37,102 bases of DNA from assembly GCA_903927745.1 (NCBI GenBank), contig CAIYOH010000012.1, positions 1 to 37,102 of the forward strand. The letters are read 5' to 3'. The notes below the pieces were generated by a model. It was not told the origin of the DNA. It made no database searches and was given only the letters and a program-made list of their open reading frames with translations. The translations under genes and the position numbers were made by a program. Source of the DNA: an uncultured Mycobacteriaceae bacterium. Lineage in GTDB: Bacteria; Actinomycetota; Actinomycetes; Mycobacteriales; Mycobacteriaceae. Below, one piece after another: positions 27,340-35,680 of the stretch (positions are counted from its first letter, which is position 1; the number at the start of each line of letters is the position of its first letter).

Positions 27340-28067
27340 GTCAACAGCCCGTCGCGCCCGGGCTGCCACCGTGCGACCCGCCGCACGCAGTCGTCGACCA
27401 TCTCCGCGAAGATCCGGCGGCCCTCGGCGGCGGTCGCGGTCGTCGGATCCCCCAGCACGCCGACACGGCTGACCGCTGCTACTCCCCCGCGCTGCATCGA
27501 CGACAGCAGCTCGGGCAACGGTGCCCGATTGCCGGCAAGCCACCGATCGGTCAACACCGCGTTCGGCGAGAGGTGCAGCAGCAACGACGTTTCGGTGTGA
27601 CCGGCATGGGCGTCACCGCCGACGGCAACACAGGGGCACCAGCCGGCGTCGCGGCCCTCGGCGCGCAACGTTCCCACCGCTGCGCTCAGCGCACCGACGT
27701 TGCCGCCGTGACCGTTGACGAACACCAGGCGTTGGGCCCAGCAGCTCGCTGACCGACCGTATTCGATCAACAGCGCCGCGAGGACCTCCGTGCCGATCGA
27801 GATCGTTCCGGCGAAGCTCTGGTGCTCACCGCTGGCGCCGTAGGCGACGGCCGGCGCCACCAACCAGTCGTTGTCCAACCGGGGTGTTGCCGCACCGGCG
27901 ACTGCTGTGGCGATCCGGGTGTCGGTGTCCAGGGGCAAGTGTGGGCCGTGCTGTTCGGTCGACCCGATCGGCACCATGAGCGAAGGTGAGGTGCCCGACA
28001 CCTGACCCGACGTTGCTTGTCCCAACTCGCCGCGTGAGCGCACTGGGTGATGGTAGGACGAATGCAC
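27336..28067 (-). CDS. mftE: Mycofactocin precursor peptide peptidase MftE (creatininase family)
   Basis: A 243-residue creatininase-family metallopeptidase that cleaves modified MftA and releases the C-terminal Val-Tyr-derived product (AHDP). Metal ligands are visible in [15 protein letters not shown] (E38, H40, D47), [12 protein letters not shown] and the [13 protein letters not shown] region. GTG 28067 gives MHSSYHH, as in the M. tuberculosis protein. It lies 26 bases after mftD, and its stop overlaps mftF. Confidence 0.95.
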   Translation of the reverse strand: MHSSYHHPVRSRGELGQATSGQVSGTSPSLMVPIGSTEQHGPHLPLDTDTRIATAVAGAATPRLDNDWLVAPAVAYGASGEHQSFAGTISIGTEVLAALLIEYGRSASCWAQRLVFVNGHGGNVGALSAAVGTLRAEGRDAGWCPCVAVGGDAHAGHTETSLLLHLSPNAVLTDRWLAGNRAPLPELLSSMQRGGVAAVSRVGVLGDPTTATAAEGRRIFAEMVDDCVRRVARWQPGRDGLLT

Positions 28068-28093
28068 CGGGCGTGCATAGTCCGTCGCGGCGG

Positions 28094-29278
28094 TTAGTCC
28101 GTTGCGCCCGGCAACCCCAGCGCCCTACCGAAACCATGAGGGACCAAGATGTCCTCGGGGCGCAGGTCGTGAACCGACGAGCGTCCCAGACCCATCAGCG
28201 CCGAGTCGATGCCGCCGCGCATGATGTCCAGCACGTTTTCGACCCCGGCCTGGCCGGCCGCGGCCAGACCCCACAGGTAAGCGCGACCGATCATGACCGC
28301 GCGCGCCCCCAGCGCCAGGGCCTTGACGACGTCGCCCCCGCGCCGGATTCCGCCGTCCAGCAGCACCTCAACTTGATCGCCCACCGCCGCCGCGATCGAC
28401 GGCAGGGCGCGAATGGACCCGGGTGTGCCGTCGAGGTTGTTGCCGCCGTGGTTGGACACCGATATCGCCGAAACCCCAGCATCCACAGCTCTTTTAGCGT
28501 CGTCGACGCGCATCACGCCCTTGAGCATGAAGGGCCCACCCCATAGTTCGCGCAACCAGGCTATGTCGTCCCAGGTCGGAGGTGGCGTGCCCATCCATTC
28601 CCCGTAGGCGTCGAAGAACCGGGGACCCAGTTCGCCGCGCCGCCCCTGGTTGGGCACTCGTAGGTCCGGAGGTCGCAGGGTCTTGGCGAACTTCCACAGC
28701 CATCGAGGGCGCACCATCGCCTCGGGGGACAGCCGCAACATTGTCGGAAGGTTCATCTTCTCCGGAATCTTGGGGCTGCCCCAGTCGCGGCCGTGCGCGA
28801 ACGACCAGTCGGTGGTGGCGATCAGCCCCACGGCGCCGGCCTCGCGCGCTCGTCGTACCCGCTCGGCGATCGCGTCGCGCCCGCCGAGCCAGTACACCTG
28901 GAAGAAGATTTTCGAGTTGACGGCGGTGACCTCTTCGATCGGCTTGCTGGCGAACGACGACAGACCCATTGCCGTTCCGCGTGCCGCCGCGGCCCGTGCG
29001 ACGGCTACCTCACCGTCGGGGTCCACCGCCTGGACTCCGGTTGGCGAAATCAGCACGGGAAACGAAATCTCCTGGCCCATGACGGTAGTCGACAGGTCTC
29101 GGTGTTCGGGCGCGCCGATGACGTGCGGCGCGAATCCGAGTTCAGCAAAGGCCTCGACATTATCCGAGACCGTGAGACCTTTTTCACTCGCCGAAATCAA
29201 CGACGAGTAAACAGATTTCGGCAGCCGACGCTGTGCGCGTTGCTGCGCGATGGCAACCGTCTCGAACCACGCAGCCAT
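28094..29278 (-). CDS. mftD: Mycofactocin FMN-dependent dehydrogenase MftD (often annotated L-lactate dehydrogenase, lldD1)
   Basis: 394 residues of the FMN alpha-hydroxyacid dehydrogenase fold. In mycofactocin synthesis MftD oxidatively deaminates AHDP to premycofactocin (PMFT), an alpha-keto amide redox centre. Catalytic base H277 lies in VSNHGGNNLDGTPGS, with K253 in FMLKGVMR and FMN-phosphate binding around LLDGGIRRGGDVVKAL. The position that holds the substrate-carboxylate arginine in lactate oxidases (HGGRQ) is Asn here (N280), so it is unlikely to be a true lactate dehydrogenase. ATG 29278 is three bases after the mftC stop. Confidence 0.95.
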   Translation of the reverse strand: MAAWFETVAIAQQRAQRRLPKSVYSSLISASEKGLTVSDNVEAFAELGFAPHVIGAPEHRDLSTTVMGQEISFPVLISPTGVQAVDPDGEVAVARAAAARGTAMGLSSFASKPIEEVTAVNSKIFFQVYWLGGRDAIAERVRRAREAGAVGLIATTDWSFAHGRDWGSPKIPEKMNLPTMLRLSPEAMVRPRWLWKFAKTLRPPDLRVPNQGRRGELGPRFFDAYGEWMGTPPPTWDDIAWLRELWGGPFMLKGVMRVDDAKRAVDAGVSAISVSNHGGNNLDGTPGSIRALPSIAAAVGDQVEVLLDGGIRRGGDVVKALALGARAVMIGRAYLWGLAAAGQAGVENVLDIMRGGIDSALMGLGRSSVHDLRPEDILVPHGFGRALGLPGATD

Positions 29279-29281
29279 GAC

Positions 29282-30493
29282 CTACACCGGACTTTCGCTA
29301 CATGGGCGCACCGGCGGTGTGCGCGGTGGCCCGACGGACAACGTCAGCGGCACTGCCCGACTCCGGGAGTGGTCCACCCGGGGCCGCGGCTTCTCCCGGT
29401 CACCCGCCAGCGCCGATGCGCCGTACCCCTGGACGCATTCGGGATCCGGACCGTCGATCGGCAGGCCGGTGAAGAACTTGGCCGCCATGCAGCCGCCCCG
29501 ACAGCTGTCGTAGTGCCCGCAGCTGCCGCAGGCGCCCGCCGACTGCGGTTCGCGCAGTTCGCGAAACAGTGGCGCGTTGTTCCAGACGTTGCCGAAGCCC
29601 GTCCCCGACCCCGTCCCGAAGCCATTGTCCACCAGGACGTTTCCCGCCAAAAAGCGGTCGTGGATGGCGAAGGGGCACGCGTACACGTCGCCCACGGGGT
29701 CGATCAGGCACACCACCCGCCCCGCCCCGCACATGTTCAGGCCGGCAAGCGCGCCCGACCCCCCGAGCGGGGACAAGTGGAAGAAGGAGTCACCGGTGAG
29801 CACCCCCTCACCCTTGGCGACCAGCCAGTCATACAGCTGCACCTGTTGGGCCGACGTGGGGTGGAGCTCATCCCAGACATCCGCACCCCGGCCGGATGGA
29901 CGCAGCCGGGTGATCCGCAGGGTGGCGCCGTACCGGTCGGCCAGCGCGGCGAAGTCGTCGAGCTGGCCGACGTTGTGCCGAGTGACCACGACCGACACCT
30001 TGGCATCGCGGAAACCCGCGTCTGCCAGGTTCTCCAGCGCGCGAATCGCCATGGCGAACGAGCCCGGGCCGCGGACCGCGTCATTGATCTCAGGCGTGGC
30101 GCCGTCGAGGGAGATCTGGATGTCGACGTAATCACTGGCGGCCAGCCTCGCGGCCACCTCGGGCGTGATCCGGACGCCGTTAGTCGAGAACTTGACTCCG
30201 ACGTGATGTTCCGTGGCGTAGTCGACCAGCTCCCAGAAATCAGGGCGCACCGTGGGTTCCCCGCCGCCGATATTGACGTAGAACACCTGCATCCGTTCCA
30301 GCTCGTCGATAATGTCCTTGCATTGACGAGTGGACAACTCTCGCGCGTCGCGCTTGCCCGACGACGAAAGACAGTGCACGCACGCCAGGTTGCACGCGTA
30401 GGTCAGTTCCCAGGTCAGGCAGATCGGAGCGTCCAGGCCGCGCTCGAACAACTCGACCAGGGCCGGAGTCCGGGCTTCAGGTGGTGCGGTCAT
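29282..30493 (-). CDS. mftC: Mycofactocin radical SAM maturase MftC
   Basis: 403 residues. MftC decarboxylates the C-terminal tyrosine of MftA and cross-links it to the adjacent valine. The radical SAM cluster motif is TYACNLACVHC (C34, C38, C41), with YVNIGGGEPTVRPDFW as the GGE motif. A C-terminal SPASM-type domain for auxiliary clusters has the cysteine-rich runs NMCGAGRVVCLIDP and CGSCGHYDSCRGGCMAAKF. ATG 30493 overlaps the mftB stop by four bases (ATGA); a longer open frame upstream to 30793 overlaps mftB and mftA and is rejected. Its C-terminal tail after about residue 365 is Pro/Arg rich. Confidence 0.96.
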   Translation of the reverse strand: MTAPPEARTPALVELFERGLDAPICLTWELTYACNLACVHCLSSSGKRDARELSTRQCKDIIDELERMQVFYVNIGGGEPTVRPDFWELVDYATEHHVGVKFSTNGVRITPEVAARLAASDYVDIQISLDGATPEINDAVRGPGSFAMAIRALENLADAGFRDAKVSVVVTRHNVGQLDDFAALADRYGATLRITRLRPSGRGADVWDELHPTSAQQVQLYDWLVAKGEGVLTGDSFFHLSPLGGSGALAGLNMCGAGRVVCLIDPVGDVYACPFAIHDRFLAGNVLVDNGFGTGSGTGFGNVWNNAPLFRELREPQSAGACGSCGHYDSCRGGCMAAKFFTGLPIDGPDPECVQGYGASALAGDREKPRPRVDHSRSRAVPLTLSVGPPRTPPVRPCSESPV

Positions 30494-30762
30494 TCGGTCT
30501 CCTTGGCGATCAGCATGTTGGAAGCGACGAGCACGCCCAGCGCATGCAGGTAGGGGGCGTGGTCGGGGTCGTCGACGCCGGCAGCGCGGCACGCGGACCT
30601 GACGTCGGGTTGCTCGGGCAGCGATCGCACGATCTCGAGAACGGTGCGGTTCTTCAAGAAAGACAGCTTGCGCGTGCCGAAGTGGTAGAGCAACGCGCCG
30701 AACGGTTCGGGCCGCACCGCCACCTGCGGGTGCAGTTGCCAGCCGCGGTCGGGGTCGAACAC
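30490..30762 (-). CDS. mftB: Mycofactocin precursor-binding protein MftB
   Basis: 90 residues of the RiPP recognition (PqqD-like) fold that binds the MftA leader and presents it to MftC. It begins MFDPDRGWQLHPQVAVRPEP and contains ALLYHFGTRKLSFLKNRTVL. GTG 30762 is the only start available after the in-frame mftA stop at 30778, because the two genes share one reading frame, so the stop fixes the start. No good ribosome site is seen, so translation is probably coupled to mftA. Confidence 0.93.
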   Translation of the reverse strand: MFDPDRGWQLHPQVAVRPEPFGALLYHFGTRKLSFLKNRTVLEIVRSLPEQPDVRSACRAAGVDDPDHAPYLHALGVLVASNMLIAKETE

Positions 30763-30777
30763 GAGGCCGCGCCGGGG

Positions 30778-30897
30778 TCAGTAGACCCCGCACATCCCGT
30801 CGATGGATACCTCTTCGACCAGGGTCTCTTCGACCAGGGTCTGTTCAACCATGGCCTCCGTCACGAGTTCGGTGGCGATCTGGTTTTCGTGGTCCAT
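30778..30897 (-). CDS. mftA: Mycofactocin precursor peptide MftA
   Basis: A 39-residue precursor ending in the conserved core IDGMCGVY, whose last two residues (Val-Tyr) become the mycofactocin redox centre. The leader is acidic (ELVTEAMVEQ, then TLVEETLVEEVS). ATG 30897 gives MDHENQIATELV. The gene is longer than the usual MftA of about 30 residues because of a perfect 15-base tandem duplication (30811-30840) that repeats TLVEE. The TGA stop is followed by C, and mftB continues in the same frame five codons later. Confidence 0.96.
   Translation of the reverse strand: MDHENQIATELVTEAMVEQTLVEETLVEEVSIDGMCGVY
30811..30840 (-). repeat. Perfect 15-bp tandem duplication inside mftA
   Basis: Bases 30811-30825 and 30826-30840 are identical (plus-strand unit CTCTTCGACCAGGGT). 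They encode two TLVEE pentapeptides in the MftA leader. A third, degenerate unit follows at 30841-30855 and encodes part of the AMVEQ segment. The frame is kept. Confidence 0.9.
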
Positions 30898-30916
30898 GGG
30901 CCTTGCCTCTCGTCGG

Positions 30917-30952
30917 GTCTTGACAACGGTGGTGTGTGTCACAATCTTAGAC
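30917..30952 (+). promoter_or_regulatory. mftA-mftR divergent control region with possible TetR operator
   Basis: The 98-base gap between mftA (minus) and mftR (plus) contains a consensus TTGACA -35 hexamer (30920-30925) followed after 17 bases by a weak AATCTT. It also contains an inverted repeat TGACA-N11-TGTCA (30921-30941) and flanking GTCT (30917-30920) and AGAC (30949-30952). An inverted repeat over a promoter between a TetR gene and its divergent operon is the expected place for an MftR operator. The exact site is inferred. Confidence 0.4.
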
Positions 30953-30995
30953 AGAATATGGCATCGAGTGCCGAAACGGAAGGGCCGGTCAGGCG

Positions 30996-31592
30996 ATGAC
31001 GGTGCAGCCGCAGGTGGGCAGGCGCCGCTCCACGACGCCGCACCACATCACCGACGTGGGCATCGAACTGTTCGGGGCACGCGGTTTTGCCGACGTGAGC
31101 GTCGACGACGTCGCTCACGCGGCAGGAATTTCGCGTCGCACCCTCTTCCGCTACTACGCGACGAAGAACGCTATCCCCTGGGGTGATTTCGCCGCCCACC
31201 TCGAGCACCTGAGGGACGTACTCGACGGCGTCGATCCGCGCGTTCCGCTCGCGGCGGCGCTGCGTTCGGCCCTGCTGGCGTTCAACACCTTTGACACGTC
31301 CGAGACGGTCCGGCACCGCCAACGCATGCGGGTGATCCTGCAGACGGAGGAACTGCAGGCCTACTCGATGACCATGTACGCCGGCTGGCGGGAGGTGATC
31401 GCCGACTACGTCGCCCGCAGGGCCGGCCGCCCACCGAGTGACCTGCTGCCGCAGACCGTGGCGTGGACGATGCTGGCGGTGGCGCTGAGCGCCTACGAGC
31501 ACTGGTTGTCCGACGAATCCATCGCGTTGCCGGTGGCACTGGGCAATGCCTTCGACGTCGTCGCCACCGGGTTGGCCGGATTGACCGGGTGA
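30996..31592 (+). CDS. mftR: TetR-family regulator MftR of the mycofactocin operon
   Basis: 198 residues. The N-terminal helix-turn-helix covers about residues 15-60 ([20 protein letters not shown] and [19 protein letters not shown]), and a C-terminal ligand-binding domain includes [19 protein letters not shown]. MftR is known in mycobacteria as a repressor of the mft operon responsive to acyl-CoA-type ligands. It is divergent from mftA and shares its regulatory gap, as in M. tuberculosis (Rv0691c). Confidence 0.93.
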   Translation: MTVQPQVGRRRSTTPHHITDVGIELFGARGFADVSVDDVAHAAGISRRTLFRYYATKNAIPWGDFAAHLEHLRDVLDGVDPRVPLAAALRSALLAFNTFDTSETVRHRQRMRVILQTEELQAYSMTMYAGWREVIADYVARRAGRPPSDLLPQTVAWTMLAVALSAYEHWLSDESIALPVALGNAFDVVATGLAGLTG

Positions 31593-31622
31593 ACCGGCGG
31601 GTCGTTGTGCTAAAACCGTCAC

Positions 31623-32510
31623 ATGACCGCACCGACCGTACTCGCCCGGGCATGCCTGGGAGCGGTAAGCGTTGGCGACGGCCCCACCCGGGAGCAGCTG
31701 AACATCCTCGATCACATGGCTCGCGGCTACTTCGGGGTGCCGATCGACCTTGTGCGGCTGACGCCGCTAGGCCCGAACGAGGCGGCCGCAGAGGTCGATG
31801 CCGGCGACTACCACCGGTTGATCGATCTCATGATCGTGCTGGAATTCTGCCGCCACCCGGCCGATCTGGCTCAAGCCGATCGAGTGGAAGCGTACGCGAG
31901 AGCCTTCGGAGAGGATGAGCCCTTTCTGACCGTGGCACGAGATGCGCTGAAAAACGATCGGGCCGCCGTCGCCGCAGACTGGGCACGTTTCCGCGAGCCT
32001 ACGTGCATCGAGCCCGGAATCGACGAAACGGGGGATGTTGGCGATCAGATGATGGTGCTGCGGAATTGTCCTCCGGCAAGCTTGGGACGGGGACTCTATG
32101 ACTTCTACCGGCGCTGGGGCCTGCAGTTTCCCGACAACGATCGCGTCGACCTCGTCTGCCACGATTTCACCCACGTCATCTCCGGCTACGAGCCGATGCC
32201 GGTGGGAGAGATCGCGTTACAAGCCATGTTGACGAGCGCGACAAACTTCAACCATCACTTCTCCAGCCTGGTGGCGACATTGGCGTTCTCGGAAACGGGG
32301 AACATCGATTTCCCCGATGCCGCGCCCAAGACTGAGACGCTGAACCGCCACGGCGCGGCTGAGGCTCTCGCGGACGCCTTCCGCCGCGGTCAACAGTGCG
32401 GTCAGGATTTTGAGGGGATTGACCACATGGCGATGATCGACCGTCCGCTCGACGACCTTCGGCGGGAGCTCGGCATAGTCGGGTCGAAATTCACCTATAC
32501 CGGGGTGTAG
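31623..32510 (+). CDS. COQ4-like protein
   Basis: 295 residues. The C-terminal half matches the COQ4 family: NCPPASLGRGLYDFYRRWGL (148-167), then the exact metal-binding motif HDxxHx11E (H180, D181, H184, E196, in CHDFTHVISGYEPMPVGEIA), followed by an alpha-helical stretch. COQ4 acts in ubiquinone synthesis at the ring C1 decarboxylation-hydroxylation step. The N-terminal half (residues 1-130) is helical and acidic and is not recognised. No membrane segment is seen. The gene is 30 bases downstream of mftR, same strand, so it may be co-transcribed with mftR; a TAAAAC six bases before the ATG could also serve as a -10. Mycobacteria make menaquinone, so its substrate should be something else. 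Confidence 0.75.
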   Translation: MTAPTVLARACLGAVSVGDGPTREQLNILDHMARGYFGVPIDLVRLTPLGPNEAAAEVDAGDYHRLIDLMIVLEFCRHPADLAQADRVEAYARAFGEDEPFLTVARDALKNDRAAVAADWARFREPTCIEPGIDETGDVGDQMMVLRNCPPASLGRGLYDFYRRWGLQFPDNDRVDLVCHDFTHVISGYEPMPVGEIALQAMLTSATNFNHHFSSLVATLAFSETGNIDFPDAAPKTETLNRHGAAEALADAFRRGQQCGQDFEGIDHMAMIDRPLDDLRRELGIVGSKFTYTGV

Positions 32511-32520
32511 CCGGCGCCGG

Positions 32521-33516
32521 TTATCGGCGGCCGCGCCCGAGGGCCTCGGGGTTGGCGATGCGCACGGGGGCCCCGGCCAGCCAGGCAACGACGGCCTCCA
32601 CCATGTCGGCGTAGAAGGCGCTCAGCATTTCCCGGGTGACGTAGCCGAGGTGGGGCGAGAGCGTCGCGGTGGGCAGGCGTCGTAATGGATGCTCGGGCGG
32701 GAGCGGCTCGACGTCGTAGACGTCGAGCCCGGCTCCGGCGATGCGCCCGGTGTCGAGCGCGGCGATCAGAGCCGCCTCGTCGACGATCGGCCCCCGGGAG
32801 GTGTTGATCACAAACGCGGTCGGTTTCATCAGCGCCAACTCGGAGGCACCGACGAGGCCGCGCGTGCGCTCGGACAGCACCAGGTGAACAGACACCACGT
32901 CCGATTCGGTGAACAGGACGTCCTTGTCGACGAGCCGTGCGCCGGCCGCCGCCGCGACCTCCTCGGTCAGGTTCTGGCTCCACGCGAGGACGGGCATGCC
33001 GAAGGCTCTCGCGAATCCGGCCATGCGCGTGCCGACCCTGCCGAGCCCGAGCAGTCCGAGCGTCTTGCCCGACAGCGTCACGCCGGTGGTTGTCTGCCAC
33101 CCGCCTTCTCGCATGCGCTGGTGTTCCTCGGCGAGGTTGCGCGCGGTCGCGATCATCAACCCCCACGCGAGTTCCGGGGTGGCGTCGCGTACGGCGCGGA
33201 ACCGGGGAGCGGAGAAGTCCGTGTGGGCGACCAGCACCCCGCGATCGGTGGCCGCGGCCATGTCGAGGTTCGGCAGGGCCCGCCCGGGGGGCGCGACGAT
33301 GGTGATGAGTTTCAGGTTCGGCAGCGCCTCGATGAGGGTGCGCGGAAACGCCATCCGCTCGCGTAGGGTGCACACCACGTCGAAGGGGCGCAGCGCCTCG
33401 GCGGCCTCGTCCGGCCCCAGATGACGGTCGAAAACCGTGACGGAGGCGCGATTCTGCACGGGTGACCAGTCGGCGAGCTCCAGGGCCACACCGGCATAGT
33501 CGTCGAGTACCGCCAC
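32521..33516 (-). CDS. D-2-hydroxyacid dehydrogenase family protein
   Basis: A 331-residue NAD-dependent dehydrogenase of the phosphoglycerate dehydrogenase-like family. The Rossmann loop is LGLLGLGRVGTRMAGFAR (GxGxxG at 157-162). The catalytic triad is R241 (INTSRGPIVDE), E270 (VYDVEPLPPEHPL) and H289 (LSPHLGYVTREM). GTG 33516 gives MAVLDDYAGV. No other start codon occurs between this and the end of the preceding gene (33534), and the frame that runs on to 33900 only overlaps that gene. It is probably co-transcribed with the upstream flavoprotein (17-base gap). The substrate, a 2-hydroxy or 2-keto acid, is unknown. Confidence 0.88.
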   Translation of the reverse strand: MAVLDDYAGVALELADWSPVQNRASVTVFDRHLGPDEAAEALRPFDVVCTLRERMAFPRTLIEALPNLKLITIVAPPGRALPNLDMAAATDRGVLVAHTDFSAPRFRAVRDATPELAWGLMIATARNLAEEHQRMREGGWQTTTGVTLSGKTLGLLGLGRVGTRMAGFARAFGMPVLAWSQNLTEEVAAAAGARLVDKDVLFTESDVVSVHLVLSERTRGLVGASELALMKPTAFVINTSRGPIVDEAALIAALDTGRIAGAGLDVYDVEPLPPEHPLRRLPTATLSPHLGYVTREMLSAFYADMVEAVVAWLAGAPVRIANPEALGRGRR

Positions 33517-33533
33517 CTGGGGCGTGTGGTCCG

Positions 33534-34763
33534 TCAGCCCAGCACCTCGGCGATGGGTGCCGCGGCGGCGACCTTGGCGCGGGTCTTCATCACCTTGCCG
33601 GGCATACCGCCGCCGACCACCCCCACCAGCACGCCGTCGCGCTCGTAGTACGCCAGGAACTTTCGGCCGTCGTCGTCGACGAGGTGGACAACGTCGGTCG
33701 CTTCGGGTTCCCCGAGGCACTGGATCTTGACGTCGTACTGGTCGCTCCAGAAGTACGGAACACTGACAACCGACGGCACCTCCTGGCCGAGCATCGCCGG
33801 CACCAAGACCCGGGCCTGGTCGGCGACATTGCTCCAATGTTCTCTGCGTGCGTGGTGTCCCGCCGCGTCCCGCCATGACGCGACGTCGCCCAGCGACCAC
33901 ACGTGGGGCACGCTGGTGCGGCCGACCTCGTCGCAGATCACGCCACCGTCCGCCTCGGCGAGCGCGACTCCGCTCCCAGCCAGCCAGCCGGTGACCGGCC
34001 CCGATCCGATGCCGACGACGACCAGGTCGGCTGGCAGTTCAGTGCCGTCGGTGAGCGCCACGCCGCTGACGTGTCCCCCGTCGTCCGTGCCGCGGACCTC
34101 CGCCACACCGACGCCGAGACGCACGTCGACGCCCTCGGCGCGGTGCAAGCGTGCCACGAGCTCGCCGATCTGCTCACCGAGGACGGTCGCCAGCGGGGTC
34201 GGCTGCGGCTCCACCAGCACCACGTCCGCGCCCAGTGCGCGCAGGCTCGCCGACACCTCGCAGCCGATGAACCCGGCGCCGACGACGACGGCATGCTGCG
34301 CAGAGGAAGCGTGCTCGCGCAGCGCGATGCTGTCGTCGTAGGACCGCAGCACCCGGATGCCCTCCAGATCCGGGAACGACGCAATGCGCCGCGGCGCGAG
34401 GCCCGTGGCGATGACGAGGTCGTCGTAGCCGAGCACGGATCCGTCGGCCAGCGTCAGTGTCCGCGCCGCGGGATCGAGGCGGGTGGCGGCCACACCGAGT
34501 CGCACGACGATCTCCTGCTGGTCGTACCATTCGCCCGGCTTGAGGGCCACGTCGTCGGTCTCGTCGCGGAGCACCTCCTTCGACAACGGCGGGCGGTCAT
34601 AGGGCAGATGCACCTCGTCGCTGACAATCGTGACGCGACCCGCGTACTGCGACCGGCGGAGCTGCTCCGCGGTCCGGGTCGCGGCCAGGCCGCCACCGAC
34701 GATCAGGATTCCGCCAGCAGCTGAGTTCGCGTCGTCGTCAGTGGTCACGTGCCGTTCATACAT
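33534..34763 (-). CDS. FAD-dependent ferredoxin/rubredoxin-type NAD(P)H oxidoreductase (Rv0688-type)
   Basis: 409 residues of the ferredoxin reductase-like pyridine nucleotide-disulfide oxidoreductase group used with ferredoxins and P450s. Two dinucleotide folds are visible: ILIVGGGLAATRTAEQLRRS for FAD and AVVVGAGFIGCEVSASLRAL for NAD(P)H. PYDRPPLSKEVL and VWSLGDVASW are typical of this family. The start ATG 34763 is nine bases after the SDR gene; GTG 34748 is an alternative. It sits between the mycofactocin-type SDR and the 2-hydroxyacid dehydrogenase, so it may accept electrons in that set. The partner ferredoxin is not encoded nearby. Confidence 0.9.
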   Translation of the reverse strand: MYERHVTTDDDANSAAGGILIVGGGLAATRTAEQLRRSQYAGRVTIVSDEVHLPYDRPPLSKEVLRDETDDVALKPGEWYDQQEIVVRLGVAATRLDPAARTLTLADGSVLGYDDLVIATGLAPRRIASFPDLEGIRVLRSYDDSIALREHASSAQHAVVVGAGFIGCEVSASLRALGADVVLVEPQPTPLATVLGEQIGELVARLHRAEGVDVRLGVGVAEVRGTDDGGHVSGVALTDGTELPADLVVVGIGSGPVTGWLAGSGVALAEADGGVICDEVGRTSVPHVWSLGDVASWRDAAGHHARREHWSNVADQARVLVPAMLGQEVPSVVSVPYFWSDQYDVKIQCLGEPEATDVVHLVDDDGRKFLAYYERDGVLVGVVGGGMPGKVMKTRAKVAAAAPIAEVLG

Positions 34764-34772
34764 GATGGCCGA

Positions 34773-35639
<867 letters not shown>

Positions 35640-35680
35640 TCAGGCTAGCAAGCGCGCCGACGGCGCGATCACTGCGCCGG

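Noticed and set aside
28793-30553. A 586-codon plus-strand open frame opposite mftD and mftC
   Set aside because: The two genes beneath have complete family motifs; the antisense frame is Arg/His/Gly/Asp-rich with no motif, as expected for third-position GC mirroring.
30494-30793. Upstream extension of mftC by 100 codons
   Set aside because: It overlaps mftB and the end of mftA in another frame; the ATG at 30493 overlapping the mftB stop gives the normal MftC length.
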